From Blasia pusilla (taxonomy: Eukaryota; Marchantiophyta; Marchantiopsida; Blasiales), in contig CM114274.1 in NCBI GenBank assembly GCA_050084515.1, positions 36,022,001-36,086,000 on the forward strand: a stretch of 64,000 bases of DNA, given 5' to 3'. The notes under the pieces were generated by a model. It had not been told where the DNA came from and made no database searches. It saw only the letters and a program-made list of their open reading frames with translations. A program made the position numbers and the translations under genes. Shown in pieces: positions 22,300 to 34,379 of this stretch (position 1 is its first letter; every line of letters starts with the position of its first letter).

Positions 22300-24115
22300 C
22301 CTATACAATTCAACTGTTTCATGGTATATAAGGGTTAATTCCAACATTTGGAGGGACCTTAGATTGATGATTATCTTGAGTTCCAATCTTTACACGCTAT
22401 AGTGTTTCAAGATTTTTTGAGAGATGCATCTAGAGAAAGGCCCAATGCCCAGGGGATGATAGAGTTGGTGCATATTGAGAAGTTGATAACCATGGTGATA
22501 GAGTTCCATCGTCAATCAGAGGAGATGGAGCATGTACACTTGATGTAATGCTTCTTATTCGCATCAATCAATTTGGAGCAAAGGATTTTTGCCATGAAAA
22601 TGACACAACTAGTGGTGGACATAAAGCCAAGAGTAGCTTTGAGTTTTTAGCTCCAATTCTTTGAGTCAAAAGACATATATCAATAGTCCCACAAGTATAG
22701 TGTGCACCAATGGATATTGGCAAGAGAGGAGAGCTTTTATGAGATTTATGTGTAGTATGTCTTAGGTAGAGGTTTTTGTTGTGGTGAGGTCCCGAGAGCA
22801 CGTTAAATTTTCATGAGCCAACTCAAATGGCCCCACCATAGTTGAAGTGTGACCATTGTCAAGAGTGACCAAGGTGCCACATTTTTAGAGATGGGGTTGA
22901 TGTAGACCCATATAAGGGGACTAATGGGAGATAAGCTAGGGTTCTATAGTCTTTCATGTTGTCCAAAGCATGTCATGCACCATTGATGGTGCCTAGACGT
23001 TCGATGATTCCTGCAAGTGATATAGGCGCGTCGACATAACTAGGAGTTGGAGATCGAGGTGACTCCCACGCTTTCTTAGGTGGAGTCAGTGTTGACTATG
23101 TTATTGGAGATGGCCATTAGGATGAACTAGCCTCCATTTTTTTCCGCCATAGACTTGGCGGCAGTGGGGGTTGCACCGATAGAGATGCTTCGGCTGGCCG
23201 ACCATTAAATTGTGTGAATGTGCACAAGATATTGCCTCTTGTTTAGAGGTAGCTATTTAGGAGGTGATGGGCCAACCTTCCAAGTAGATACTCAAGATAT
23301 TCCCTAGTGAGTCATCATAGGTTACGATAACTAAGTTGATGGATATACCAGCTAGACAAGCGATAGAGCAAGCCATGGTTACATTAGGTGTGGTATGTTT
23401 GGATGATGAGGCTAGAGATTTTTGCTTGGTTAGTCTCATAAGTAGAGTTCACTAGTAGAAGCATGTCCTACGTGATACCATAATACAGTAGCACAACCTG
23501 TGATGTTAGGGAAGACGACATGTTTGTTATTGGGATTACATAAAGGTTACATTGAGCCTTGTCTCTCTTAGTTACAAAAATTTATGGGCATGTCACCCAC
23601 CAGTTCATGACTTGATAGGAGCTAGCTATCAGACTCCAACCACATCTTGATTCAGATAATGTAATGATACATAGCTGTGCGATTACAACATCGGTAGAGT
23701 CGTATGATGTGTTGGTAGGGAGTATGATGTTCTACCTCCTTGGTTTCATCCTCAAGTTTTTGGAGGATATGGTTTCTTATATGCAAAGTAGAAATCAAGT
23801 GATGGACACATGAGCCATTTACTTGTGTAGTTTGCAAAGCGTTGCGGTGATTCACGAGGTGATGCTGTGACCATATTGGAAGCACTCACATCTAGTATTA
23901 GCTAGCCATAAGAGTTTTTGGAGGAGGAAATGTATACGGAAGAAATCTTGGTAGAAAATAGTCCACTGAGAGACATGCCATTGTGGATGTCTCTTCCCAT
24001 GGTATAGAGACCTCTCCAATGTTGTGGGGTACAAGGAGGGACTTGTAGAGGAGTGCACGTGAGCTAGTGAGGTAGGCATGGAGCTGTGCCTTTGTTTCAC
24101 AGTAGAAAAAGTCAA
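22300..24115 (+). pseudogene. Deeply decayed third relative of the methyltransferase element (gag-protease part)
   Basis: No long frame survives, but blocks line up in order with copy 1. TTCCAACATTTGGAGG near 22,342 matches 8291. TCTTTCATGTTGTCC near 22,955 matches 9608. The stretch GCTAGACAAGCGATAGAG with CAAGCCATGG near 23,352 matches 10,018. A remnant of the DSGAQP region lies near 23,490, and TCGTATGATGTGTTGGTAGG near 23,700 matches 10,354. Similarity ends about 24,115, before the place of the methyltransferase, so it cannot show whether this lineage had one. No terminal repeats were found. Confidence 0.65.
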
Positions 24116-27029
24116 ATGATGTTCGTGCTCTTAAAGTGGGAATGTGTAATGATACGTAGCATTGGGTATTGACGATTATATATTGACAATAATGTTATGA
24201 TACGTGGCATTGGAATCGTACAATTATATCGTACGATTGGATATTGACCGCCCCCTGTGTGAATTGTCACCTCATCCAATATAAGTCTGTGACATACAAG
24301 TAAGAACTCCTTGACCCACAAGGATAACGTACAAAAAATGGACTCACTTTTGCAATCTATTAATGCCAATAACTCATCTTATATCTATGAAGGAATGTAT
24401 TTTTTACTAGGTGAAGACAACCCATGATCACCTCCCACTGATCTCTACTCATAAGAGAGGATTTATATGAATTATGGAAAATTTTGTGATTTGTTTCCCA
24501 ATAGGATTGATCTTCTCTTCAACAACTTGTTGATACCCATGTATATGGAGATCCCCAACCAAATCCTAAACTCTTCCCTCCTTGGGTTCTCACTTAGGAT
24601 CTCAATGGGTTCTCACTTATAGTCTTGATGCACATGCATGTGTGCCAAGACCACGCAACAAAATCAAAGTAAAAATAGCTCCTCAAGATCTTTAGTGTTT
24701 GTGGAGCAAAGAAAAAAGATGTGTATGATCTAGGAATGTGTCGCGGCAAGAATAGCAATGATGAATTAAAATTTGTTAGTAGTGTTTTGGGGATGTTTTG
24801 GTTTGAGTGAGTCACACGAACCATCATGTTACAATGGAAATTTATTTTGGTAGTGTTAGGTGCTTTATGGAATTGTATGACCTTGGTATATTGTACAAAG
24901 GCACTATTTGAAAAACATTTAGGTGGATGGCCAATGGCCTAATTGTCAAAGCCAAAACATGTTGAGAGAGGTTCCCTCCATTGACAAATACATATGGAGC
25001 ACCACATTGCAACATGCTTATGGATGAATAATCACATGGTTGCTCTATTGTTGATGTCGGTCATGCCCATTGCAACAAACACATGCATTATGAGATGGGA
25101 GAGATCAATCTAAGGGCTATATTGTACTTCCCACAAGCCCCATATTGATTGAGTTAATTTGAGTATGATGAGTATATGCGGCAAGTTGACATGGATGATA
25201 AGCTAAGACTAGCCTACTCCTCTTAAAAACATATCCCTAAGTGGTAGCACCGACTGTTCTAGTTTGGGATAGATTGAATTCTCACAAACTCTTGGATCTT
25301 ATGGGTGATGGTGAGGGCAAGTAGAGGCTTGCCTTGTGTAACTCACCAATATTCTTTTACTTGTAGTCATTGATAGCTTGGTAGGTGGACAAAAGCAAGT
25401 GCCTTAAATTGGTAGGCATAGGGATATCTATGTATCTTTCCACTACCAACTAAAGGCCAAAACAAAAAGATTGGCGTGTGTTAAGTGTGAAAAAACTTGC
25501 ATTGTCCAGAGTGCAAGGATTCTCATATATGTTTAATTTGGGGTATGTTTTCTATCTCACCATGAATGTGCTAATTTTATGTAGATGTGCATCCTTACGT
25601 TGGTGGCATTGTTAGAACGAGTATGAAGGTTTGTCATAAGCTTGTGACTACAAGGAAGGTCTCCATGTTGTTCAACACCACTACTTAGGCTCCCCCCTGC
25701 CCTCCTCGAGTCCTATGCAGTCCACTTGAATGTTAGCTTAACTATTACAAAAACCTTTTTTTTCCATTTTGAAGAGGGAAATGCAAAGTGCAACCATTTT
25801 GAGGGGCATGTGGAGTACCAAAGACATGTTCCTCAAAACGTGTTTTATATTGGTACCATACACAACCCACTCTAAGTGATGGAATTTGGTAAATTTTACT
25901 TATATCTTATATCACTACATTTATGTTTGAACATACATTTTGCATCTGCATTCCCCTTTGGAACCTCGATTGGATTTGATCACCAAACCCCATGGTGATT
26001 TCTCGATGGGAAAGGAGCCTATTGGGTTCAATCTCCTAAGGAAACCTAGATGCCTCAATACACATATCATTGGATCTTGTTCTTTAACTATACTATGGTG
26101 CCATGAATCAATATGAACACATGATGATGTTTCATGTGTTCATATTGATTCATAGAATTGTCAATTGACCTTGAACTCTTTGCATGCGAACCCAACCACT
26201 TATGTGTGATATATCTGAATTTTTGTTTTCAAGGAGTAGACAAGTATGGGAATTTAGGAAAAATAAAAAATCATTCACAAAGACCAACTTATGATTAAGT
26301 TACAAATTTTGAAAGTTACGCAAAGATATGAAATCATGAGAGTACGTTTTGGCCTCCTCTCCAACTCAAGAGTGGCGATTTCTCAATTTTCACTCATTCC
26401 CCCAAAAATTCACATATTTTATGATTCCACGAAGTATATGAACCGTTAGTTTCTAAAATGGATTGTGAGGTCTTCTTTTTAATTTTTTGAAAGTGCCATG
26501 TTATAAGAAATCAAGTACACAATGAAAGGTCCTCGGGCCTTTAGGGGTTAAAATTTAAAACTTTATGTTTAATCTATTTATATTATTAAAAGTGTGTTCA
26601 TATTTCTTTATTTTTTAATGTCTTTTATTCTAAAAATCTCTAAATTTAACTGACACTAGTTAGGACCCGTGAGGGGTCCACTCTTTTGTCCCCAACCTTG
26701 AACGCCCCGTTTCTTGAATGCCCCCGAACCCATGCCACACGTCCTCCTCCGCATGCACGATTCAAAACCCACATGGTGAATTCTCCTATGTCGCCATTTG
26801 AAAATCACTCCTATATTCATATTATAGATTCTCCGATACGTTCACAACCCATACCTCCCCGCCCCTTCTCCACCTCCTTTATCTTTACGGACTCTACAAG
26901 TAGGCCTTAAGTGGAATACTTGGTAGGGACTGCGCCACATTGTTGTTGCAATATCTGAATGAGGAAGCCTCCACGTGGAATTTTTGCTTACGTGGAAGTC
27001 GTGCATTAGCCATTAGAAGGAACTACGTT
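24116..27029. other. Intergenic stretch, no convincing gene
   Basis: Around 24,145-24,250 the phrase GATACGT(A/G)GCATTGG recurs within 60 bases with ATATTGAC, a short degenerate repeat. The rest shows no coding motif. A hairpin at 26,103 is listed separately. Confidence 0.45.
26103..26153. repeat. 22-bp perfect inverted repeat with 7-bp loop
   Basis: The arm 26,103-26,124 begins ATGAATCAATATGAACAC; 26,132-26,153 is its exact reverse complement. It is isolated from any gene I can see. Confidence 0.9.
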
Positions 27030-27225
27030 TGTTCGAAGCTAGCTTATGACAGTAGTGCACGATCTCAATCCGTGCTAGAACACTAGTTCAAAGCCAGCTC
27101 CTGATAGTGGTGCATGATCTCAATCCATGCTAGAACACTAGAAGCGAGCCAAGAACTACTTTCGAAGCTAGTTGCTCACACTAGTGCACGATGTCGATCT
27201 GTGCTGGAACACTAGAATCGAGCCG
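27030..27225. repeat. Short tandem repeat, three diverged units
   Basis: The phrase GCACGATCTCAATCCGTGCT followed by a GAACACTAG phrase occurs at about 27,057, 27,112 and 27,186 with changes. The units are unequal in length (about 55 and 74 bp). Confidence 0.8.
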
Positions 27226-27323
27226 TCGTTCTTTCTTTCTTTCGCCGTATTGGAGCCGTTGTTCTTTTTCTTTCCCTCCTAGTATTGGCGTGTGTACTGA
27301 GAGCCATCGTTCTTTTTGTTCGT

Positions 27324-27421
27324 GGAAGCATGCAAATGCTGATGAAATCGGATCCTCATGAATGTCCTCAGAGAGTGGAAGCGTGCAATGTTATTGAATT
27401 GAATCCTTATGAATGTCCTAC
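27324..27421. repeat. Two-unit tandem repeat
   Basis: GTGGAAGCATGCAAATG ... CATGAATGTCCT at 27,324 and GTGGAAGCGTGCAATGTTAT ... TATGAATGTCCT at 27,375. Period about 51 bp. Confidence 0.75.
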
Positions 27422-27770
27422 TTTGATGTCGTAGCTCGAAACCAACCCGCCAACACCCCATTCGATGGATATTGAACAGCCCACATTCCATTTCCATCTC
27501 CATTCGGAAATTAAGTTCTTAGCGTACGCTATCGGTGTTGCGCTTGGTTGCGCTTGCTCTTATGATCCCGGCCTGGTTCTCATAGCGCGTTTGCTATAGT
27601 TAGTGTTTATAAGTCCCGATCTTTCTTTCTCTAGGGCGTGCTTGCTGGTTGCATGCCTGCTCAATTTCTTCTGTGCTAGCTCCCACATTCATGAATAGCT
27701 CCCTTCTGGTAGCTCTCGGGTTGGTTGAGTCTGTTTGTTGCCTCGCGGTTCTCATATTCTGATTCTTTCT

Positions 27771-27927
27771 TCTCTTTCCTTTGTGCGTCTATTGGGGTTT
27801 CTTCCTTAGCACCCGAATCACCTGTGATCGTTGTTTTTTCCTCCTTTTTGGGTCTCTTTATTGGCTCCCGATCGCCTCTGACGATCCTCTATCTCCTTGC
27901 ACGCCTGATTGAGTTTCTTTCTCTTTC
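27771..27927. repeat. Left flank repeat of copy 2 insertion site
   Basis: Contains GCACCCGAATCACCTGTGAT and GCCTGATTGAGTTTCTTT. The same phrases with small changes reappear right of the element (37,883-38,030), so copy 2 sits inside a tandemly duplicated sequence of about 150 bp. Confidence 0.75.
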
Positions 27928-28693
27928 TGTCGTGCGCATACACATCGCTACACAACATACATCGCTGTCACCGAACACACACACAAACACGCATGATCCC
28001 ATGCTAACTCATGGCATCCAAACAACGAGACAAGAAGTACCAAAATATCTCCAATAAAGTAAGATCCAATCTCTCTCTCCACCATCTCACAACATAGCTC
28101 TCAAAGGTGTGCACTCTCTCTCATGTCAAACCAAACCCACTCTCCTAATGAGAGGCTTGGGTTACACTCACAAGGCAAGGTACCATAGCTCCGCCTCATG
28201 CCAAGAGGTTCAACAAAGAGAGAATGAGCTCTCAAGCTCTCTCTCCTTGAGGTATACCCCTCCCCTCTCCCAAGCTCTCTCCATGATAACCTATTCTCCC
28301 AAGTCACCTCCTTGGCTCTTGATCTGATGTAGGAGGTCAAGGGCCACTTACCAAAAATAGAAAGTCGATCATATACTCAAAATGGTACTTACCTAAAATA
28401 GCAAGTTCCTCAATATGGCTCCAAATGAGCCGAAACGAAGGGGAAACCTGCTCTCTCAGGTTTCCTGGGGCCTCAGTAGGTCATCCGCGACCTACTGAGC
28501 ATGTCCTCCACTACTCACGAAGGCGCTCTATTAGATCCCGCCGATCTATCCTAAAAGACGTGATGGCTGTCGTGCGCATACACATCGCTACACAACATAC
28601 ATCGTTGTCACCGAACACACACACAAATACGCATGATCCCATGCTAACTCATGACATCCAAACAACGAGACAAGAAGTACCAAAATATCTCCA
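27928..28693 (-). repeat. 3' end of copy 2: repeat A - core - repeat A
   Basis: Repeat A lies at 28,568-28,693 and 27,928-28,053 (126 bp each), with a core of about 511 bp between (about 28,054-28,564). The polypurine tract CTAGGGGGGCG (minus strand) abuts the inner A at about 28,696-28,706. The layout is identical to copy 1. Confidence 0.85.
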
Positions 28694-28879
28694 ATCGCCC
28701 CCCTAGCTGGTGGTTAGGTCCCTCTAACTCCAGATAGCCATCTATCCCTACCTACCATGACATACATCTCTCGGACGCTAAGAGCAAGAAGGCCGGGTGC
28801 TCATGTGGCCCCATCGTTAGTCGCCTCCTTGTCATCCATGTCACAGACACAAGTCGGAATGTAGAACTACCTACTCTAT

Positions 28880-29040
28880 GTACATCTGGGACACATCCAT
28901 CGTCCCTGAGGAACCCTAGTGAGAGGTGGCGTCAAACATGCCATACGCCATCCTCTCGAACACCCATCACAGACTAGCATCGTGCGCACGATGGTTTTGC
29001 ACTGGGCAAAACCACACAACATACAACGCAAGCTGCGGGA
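28880..29040 (-). pseudogene. PHD finger of copy 2
   Basis: On the minus strand the ligands read CMLC, then LVCDGCSRGW, MACL, PPLTRVPQGRW and CPRC, giving a C4HC3 pattern with all seven Cys present. Only the His position is changed, to Arg (GWRMAC, codon CGT). In copy 1 it is Asn (AAT). Both are one step from CAT, so the ancestor probably had His. The finger is in frame with no stop from CMLC through CPRC. Confidence 0.8.
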
Positions 29041-29099
29041 ACTCCGCTAAGCTCGGATCTCTTTGTACCATCAATGTTAGGAAGGTGACATGGCGCACA

Positions 29100-30290
29100 A
29101 TTACGCACATGGTCCTTCTATACCATACCATCGCGTCCCTCCAGCAAGAGAACACTCGATGGCAAAATGTCACGCACTCTCATGATAGTGCGCCCTGTAG
29201 TCACATCCAACGTCGTCGGTGCCGTCTGCTGCAAGTAGACATAATCTCCCTGATGAAACCTCCGGGTAGATGGCCGATAACCACCACCCCGAATAGTCGC
29301 ATACGTGAACGTATCCCGATGCTGTGCAATCGCCAAGTTCTCGAACGCCATGGGCATCACTCTCCGAAATAACTCAGCCCTCTGAGAACATGCTCGCACC
29401 CATACATCTGGGTCATCAAGGTTGAGCACCTCACCAAAGATCTCGAAAAATGGGTCAGATAAATCTGGCTCTCGGCCATAAAGTAGCAAGTAGGGTGAAA
29501 AATATGCTAAGGATGCATGCCTGCTGAATCTGTATCCCATCGCCAACCATGGCAACTGGAGGTCCCAATCTCCTAGGTGACCTCTCTGCAAGCCATACTT
29601 GCGTAAACCCCTCTTCACCGTCTATACAACTCTCTCCGCTTATCCATCCGCCTCGGGATGATCTCGCAAAGTCGTGCGGTGGTCGATCAGCGCCTAATCA
29701 CACAAGGCCTGGAACTCACCGCGAAACTTCGGTACCTGTCATCAACACCTCAGCCGGTGCGCCATAATGACTCAGCACTCTATCAAGGAAGGCATAAGCT
29801 ACTCCCTCACTCGCTTGTCAGGAAATGCAACCAACTCGATCCACTTCGAGAAGTACTCGACCATCACCAACACATAACGACTGTGACGCTCCATCAAGGG
29901 AAAAGGTCCTGCAAAATCCAAACTCCATCTATATCCTAAGCCCATGATCGGTAATGGATGCAACTGTGGAGTCGGAGCATTGAATGATGCTCGGACTCGA
30001 TCACACACCATGCACTGGCAACAAAGCGTTGAACGTCGTCTGCATGCCTCGCCACCAATATCGAACTGGAGCAAGTCATGACGTCCGCTTCACCCCAAAG
30101 TGACCCAACTCCTCGTGGGCATCTTTGAACTAGTCGTGCTCTCTGCAAAGGATGCGGCAATACGCGTACTTGCCATCCTCCCAAACCCTCAAAACATGTG
30201 TCCCCTCCCAACGGAACCGCCTGGCCCATTTGCCAGGATCCGATCCCGCTCTCTAGCATCCATGGTGCTCGCAAGCGCCAAGACGAAGGT
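29100..30290 (-). pseudogene. Integrase of copy 2
   Basis: The H2C2 finger region lies at 30,000-30,150. The catalytic core follows (YRWSLDFAGPFPLMERHSRY, about 29,880-29,945; a TEFRGEFQALCD block near 29,700), then ERVVQTVKRGLRKYGLQRG and a well-preserved C-terminal part (29,118-29,600: LLLYGREPDLSDP, YVYLQQTAPTTLDVT). Stops include TAG after ALCD, where copy 1 has a Gln codon (CAA), and a stop after EADG. It matches copy 1 domain for domain. Confidence 0.85.
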
Positions 30291-30355
30291 ACTCTAAGAC
30301 TACTCCATCATCATGAATATCTTGGCCACTTGTCGTGTCCTCACCGGCCTTGGGA

Positions 30356-30985
30356 TCAGGACTCTCCACTGAGACCTCGCCATCGAAGTCTCCACACACG
30401 GCTCTCCATAGCCAACATGCCTAAATAAGGACGCGCGTGCCATCCTGGCACCGACTCCTCATCACTCTCTCCATGCCATCGAGCTCCGATCGCATCTCGA
30501 CTCGGGCATGGGTTATGACTCAACCCATCTGCATCCTGGTTGAGCGCCCCTGGTCTATGTACCACCTGAAAATCATATTCCGCAACAACAGAGCCCATAT
30601 TGCAAGCTTCCTGTAAGCTTGCCGGACTCCATCAACCACTTGGTGGTTGATGATCGATGATGATGGTAAAGGGTTGCCGAATAAGTAACACTGAAATGCA
30701 TGACAACCCACACCGACCAAGCACTCACCCTCATACGAGCTATACTTTGCCTCTCAGAGCGTTGTTCGAGCGGCTAGCGTAAGCCACCACAAACTCTCTA
30801 CCCTCATCATCATCTTTGGGTGAGCACCCTCCAAGCCCCAACATGCTCCAATCATGTGTGCACCGGAAAGGACCCCGATCGGTCTCCTCAAGATGGGTGC
30901 GGACGTCAACTGTCCTGAGCAACTGAAATGCTCGCTCATGCTCATCCCCCCATTGCCACTCGTGATCCACCTTGGTCACAAGGTT
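30356..30985 (-). pseudogene. RNase H of copy 2
   Basis: Conserved blocks are DWSMLGLGGCSPKDDDEG, then a degenerate middle and YDFQVVHRPGALNQDADGLS near the C end. Several frameshifts (for example near 30,720-30,760) separate the blocks. It matches 13,230-13,600 of copy 1. Confidence 0.8.
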
Positions 30986-30989
30986 AGCG

Positions 30990-31640
30990 GACCATAATCG
31001 AATGAACCCTTGACATATCGCCGATAGAAGTTTGCCAATCCCATGAATGCGCGAACACGGCTCACATCAGAGGGCGTGGAATGCATGAGATAGCCTCTAC
31101 CTTCGCTCTGCTAAACACCAAGGCCCCGTGGGTATATCGTATGACCCAAGTACTCAATCTGGTTGTAGAAGAACTAACACTTTCCTGGATGTAGCTTCAG
31201 CCGATGTAATTGCAATCGTCGAAACACCTCCTCTAGATGTTGCTCATGCTCCTCAATTGTGGCGCTAAAGACTACGATGTCATCAATATAACACCTAGCA
31301 AAATCCAGACCAGCCAAGATCCTATCCATGACCCTTTGAAACTCAGCTGGGGCGTTCTTTAATCCAAATGGTAAGAACTGCCATGGGTACAAACAATCCT
31401 TCCTGTGAGGATCGATGCCCCAAAATGCCGTCTTCTCACTTTTGTCCTCCAATCGATAGGAATGATGGTATCCGGCTCGCATAAATCAATGAATCAAGAC
31501 CTTTGCGTGACCAATCGCATCAAAGATCTCCTTAGGGGTGGGCATGGCATACCTATCGGATTGATGTATTTGGCGCCGCTCTCCTCCCGTCAACTCAGGG
31601 CCCATATTTGGCTCCCAAGTCTCCATCGTGACTACGGTAG
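30990..31640 (-). pseudogene. Reverse transcriptase of copy 2, fingers region deleted
   Basis: MRAGYHHSYRLEDKSEKTAF, FGLKNAPAEFQRVMDRILAG and the catalytic CYIDDIVVFS (about 31,280-31,310) are present. Compared with copy 1, about 305 bp (copy 1 positions about 12,216-12,521) are missing at about 31,555-31,560. This removes the first RT motifs and joins IHQ directly to SDRYAMPT. It could not make active RT. Confidence 0.85.
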
Positions 31641-31924
31641 GACTCTCCGGCGTGGGTATCGATGGTTGCTATGGTGCAACCCCGTCTCGAACAACAACAC
31701 TCGGCCGCTCTCCTGCAGCCAACTGCAAACTCTGATCTCCTCCACGTGCAGTGCCCGAAACCATGCTCGATGTTGTGGCTATCATCCCAAGAAGTCCAAG
31801 GGTGTCTCTCCCAATCTCCCCTGGTGCGTAGGTCTCCTCGGGTCTCGCCCCCAGCCACTGCCTCCACCGTCTCGGTAGGCATGGGGCTCACCAACGCAAC
31901 CGCTGTGATCTGTCGCGATCTCAT

Positions 31925-33117
31925 ACTACGCTACTCAGCCACTCCCAAGCTGAGGATCCATGTCAAGCAGTTCAGGTCCATCGCCTGACCCAAGACATGG
32001 CGTCGTGATGCCTCTAACACTGATGGTATTGCCGTCACTCCTGTGGGAAATCCCATCGCTCGCTCTCTCTCGTCGGCGTTGGGCTCCACCAACCACTGAA
32101 CCTGGTCATCCCAAACCAAGCCAGGACCGGCCTCCTTGTGTGCATAGGAAGCAGGAAAACTCACAAACGTGGGCAAGGCTGCCCGCGGCTTGCCTACCCT
32201 TTTGACCACAATCAGCGGTGGTCGATCATCGTGCCTCACTACCTGTGATCGACGACCTGGATCCAGAATGGAATCCACTAACAAATGGGAGGGGCGCTCC
32301 ACTCTCGCATACGCCCTCCATAACACCGCATGGGACACCAAGTTGGTCCACCATAGACGCGGGCGATGGGCTCTAGAACCTACACTCTCCGCATCCAAGA
32401 ACACTGCTGGGCCGATCTAGGCACGCACCTGATGAGCACTCGTCACCACCCGTGACCTGGAGTCTCCTAAGATTGGCACATTCTCCAGAATGTAGGCTGG
32501 AGAACAAGACTGGTGCTCCTGCAACTACGTAAGACCCTCAACATCTCCCAAAACAACCTGGACCGAGTGTCAGCCAACCCGCTGCCTCGTCCAACACTCG
32601 ATTGGCCCTGACATGGCCAACCGGCAATGACCAAATCAATGGTCCCTACCCGCTCTAAGTCCTGCGCTCCCAACAACAAAATATCCCTCGGTAGGGAACT
32701 CTGGTACCCGTGTACTGCGGATGCAGACAATAAGTCGGAAAAACATAGGCATAATTGTGCCACATGTCGTAGTGAAACGCGACTCGCAACATCATCACTC
32801 TCCACATCACAGTCTGCTTTGTTCTCGCACTCCCGCTGCAAAAAAACAAGCTAACCAGTGCTAATCCCTCCAAAGAGATCTAACACTCGAATACCCTCCT
32901 CCGGGGTACACCACACAATGGGTGTGGTATCCAAGGGTGTCATCGTAGCACTCCCTGCTACCTCGGGTTCCTCAGACTCGTCACGCTTTGGTGCAAACGC
33001 CTCGCTCCACGCGGTCTGCACTTGCTCATCGCTAATCGTTGAAGCTCCTCGGTCGAGCCCCACTGGCGGCACCTCTCCTCCACGGAATGATGCAGCTACC
33101 ATAACACTCCTCTCCAT
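31925..33117 (-). pseudogene. Cytosine-5 DNA methyltransferase domain of copy 2
   Basis: Motif I VLDLFGGISTG (about 32,855-32,890) is followed by a one-base loss that creates a stop and a short shifted stretch. Motif IV DLVIAGWPCQGQS with the catalytic Cys lies at about 32,595-32,635. Motif VI YILENVPILGDS lies at about 32,460-32,500. Motif VIII GSRAHRPRLWWTNL lies at about 32,335-32,380. A motif IX-like FVSFPASYAHKE lies near 32,140-32,180, and a motif X-like HVLGQAMDLNCLTWIL lies at about 31,950-32,000. An acidic linker (KRDESEEPE) precedes motif I. The copy confirms that the domain is part of the element and not a chance insertion into copy 1. Confidence 0.88.
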
Positions 33118-33159
33118 AGAAATGTCAAGAACGGGAGTATCCTCTGCATGGACATGTCC

Positions 33160-34114
33160 CTAAATCAAATCACTAGGCCAAGTGATGGCACTGCTAAATG
33201 CTGCTAAGGTCGCCATCTCTCCTGGCCGTTGCTCGATCACTGCACCTGTGAATCGAATGGGTAATGAGCTAAGGAGCCCATCACCTGACTGCCATCTTGG
33301 TCTGTAGGACGCTGACTCCTCCCAGTAATCTAGGGAAAACCCCATCGGGTATAACACTGCTCCACCAACCAAGACGTCGTAGGACTCTGCATCAGTCACT
33401 ATCGCCTTGGCGCGCACCACGGACTCATCTGTAGGATGTCCTGGGCGAATCCTCACCACGACCTCCTGTCAGGTGATATACTGTGTGGTACTCGCTCCAC
33501 CCAAGGATGTCTGTATCCGGAATGGACAATGCTCCACATCGGCTCTCATCAAGCCCAATCCTCTGAATGACGCTTTTCCCAACATCAAGGGTTGCGCTCC
33601 TGAATCCAACAAGACGGGCTGCGGACTAAAAGCTCTACCTCCAGGACTCACCAATTGGAAGACCTCTCCTCAGTTATCTAGCAACACAACACCAGGAGAA
33701 GCCATGGTAGGCTCTATCGCGGGTCTAGCGGGCATCTCCGCCATCCTAGCGGCCGAGCACTGCCATGAATCGGCGTGGGCGGCCCGAGCATCCGCTCAAC
33801 GGCAGTCCATCACCTCCTCTGCAATCACCTCAACGTGATGCGGGAACTCCAACTCAAGCGCTCACATAGTGAAGCGGCCAGCCGAAAAAGCCTCGGCGGC
33901 GTACCCCAACATCATAACATCGAACCAGAAAATAAAGGAGTGCGGTACACAACGGTGGCGCCCCCAACAACGTGCTTTCGACACATGCCCCCTCCCGAGC
34001 ATCAACAATAGGAGTCGCCGCACTTGCTTCTCCCATCACCCTCCGTGCTTGCACACCAACAACATCACCAACTCTCCGGGAACTTTGATGAGGACCCATC
34101 GATGGGATCCTCAT
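33160..34114 (-). pseudogene. Protease region of copy 2
   Basis: The active-site strand is VLLDSGAQPLMLG (about 33,590-33,630). The downstream block VRAKAIVTDAESYDVLVGGA is at about 33,350-33,420 in an open stretch of 99 codons. Between gag and the active site lies the conserved but unassigned segment seen in copy 1. The frame changes between these parts. Confidence 0.7.
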
Positions 34115-34379
34115 CGATTAGGACAACGTGAAAGACCGAGGAAGCCTAGTGTCTTCGGATTCCTCATTGTGGATCAACTCTGCGGTGCTCCACGCGTCAC
34201 AGCTCGCGGCGGCCTCCATCCGGGCAACCCGCACATCCATCCATGATCCTCCGGATCTCTGGCTACTCCATATGATGTCGATGCCACGGATCCGGCATCA
34301 GGTAACCTCAATGCCATAGCGGCAATCTGCTCATGTAGTCGCCTGTATTTGAAGCCATCCCCCTCACGCCTGGCGTCTC

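Noticed and set aside
24115-24260. LTR-start-like sequence after AAAGTGGGAA
   Set aside because: No second LTR copy was found; only a short degenerate repeat follows.
27030-27225. CRISPR-like spaced repeats
   Set aside because: Three diverged units with unequal spacing in a plant-type genome; ordinary tandem repeat.
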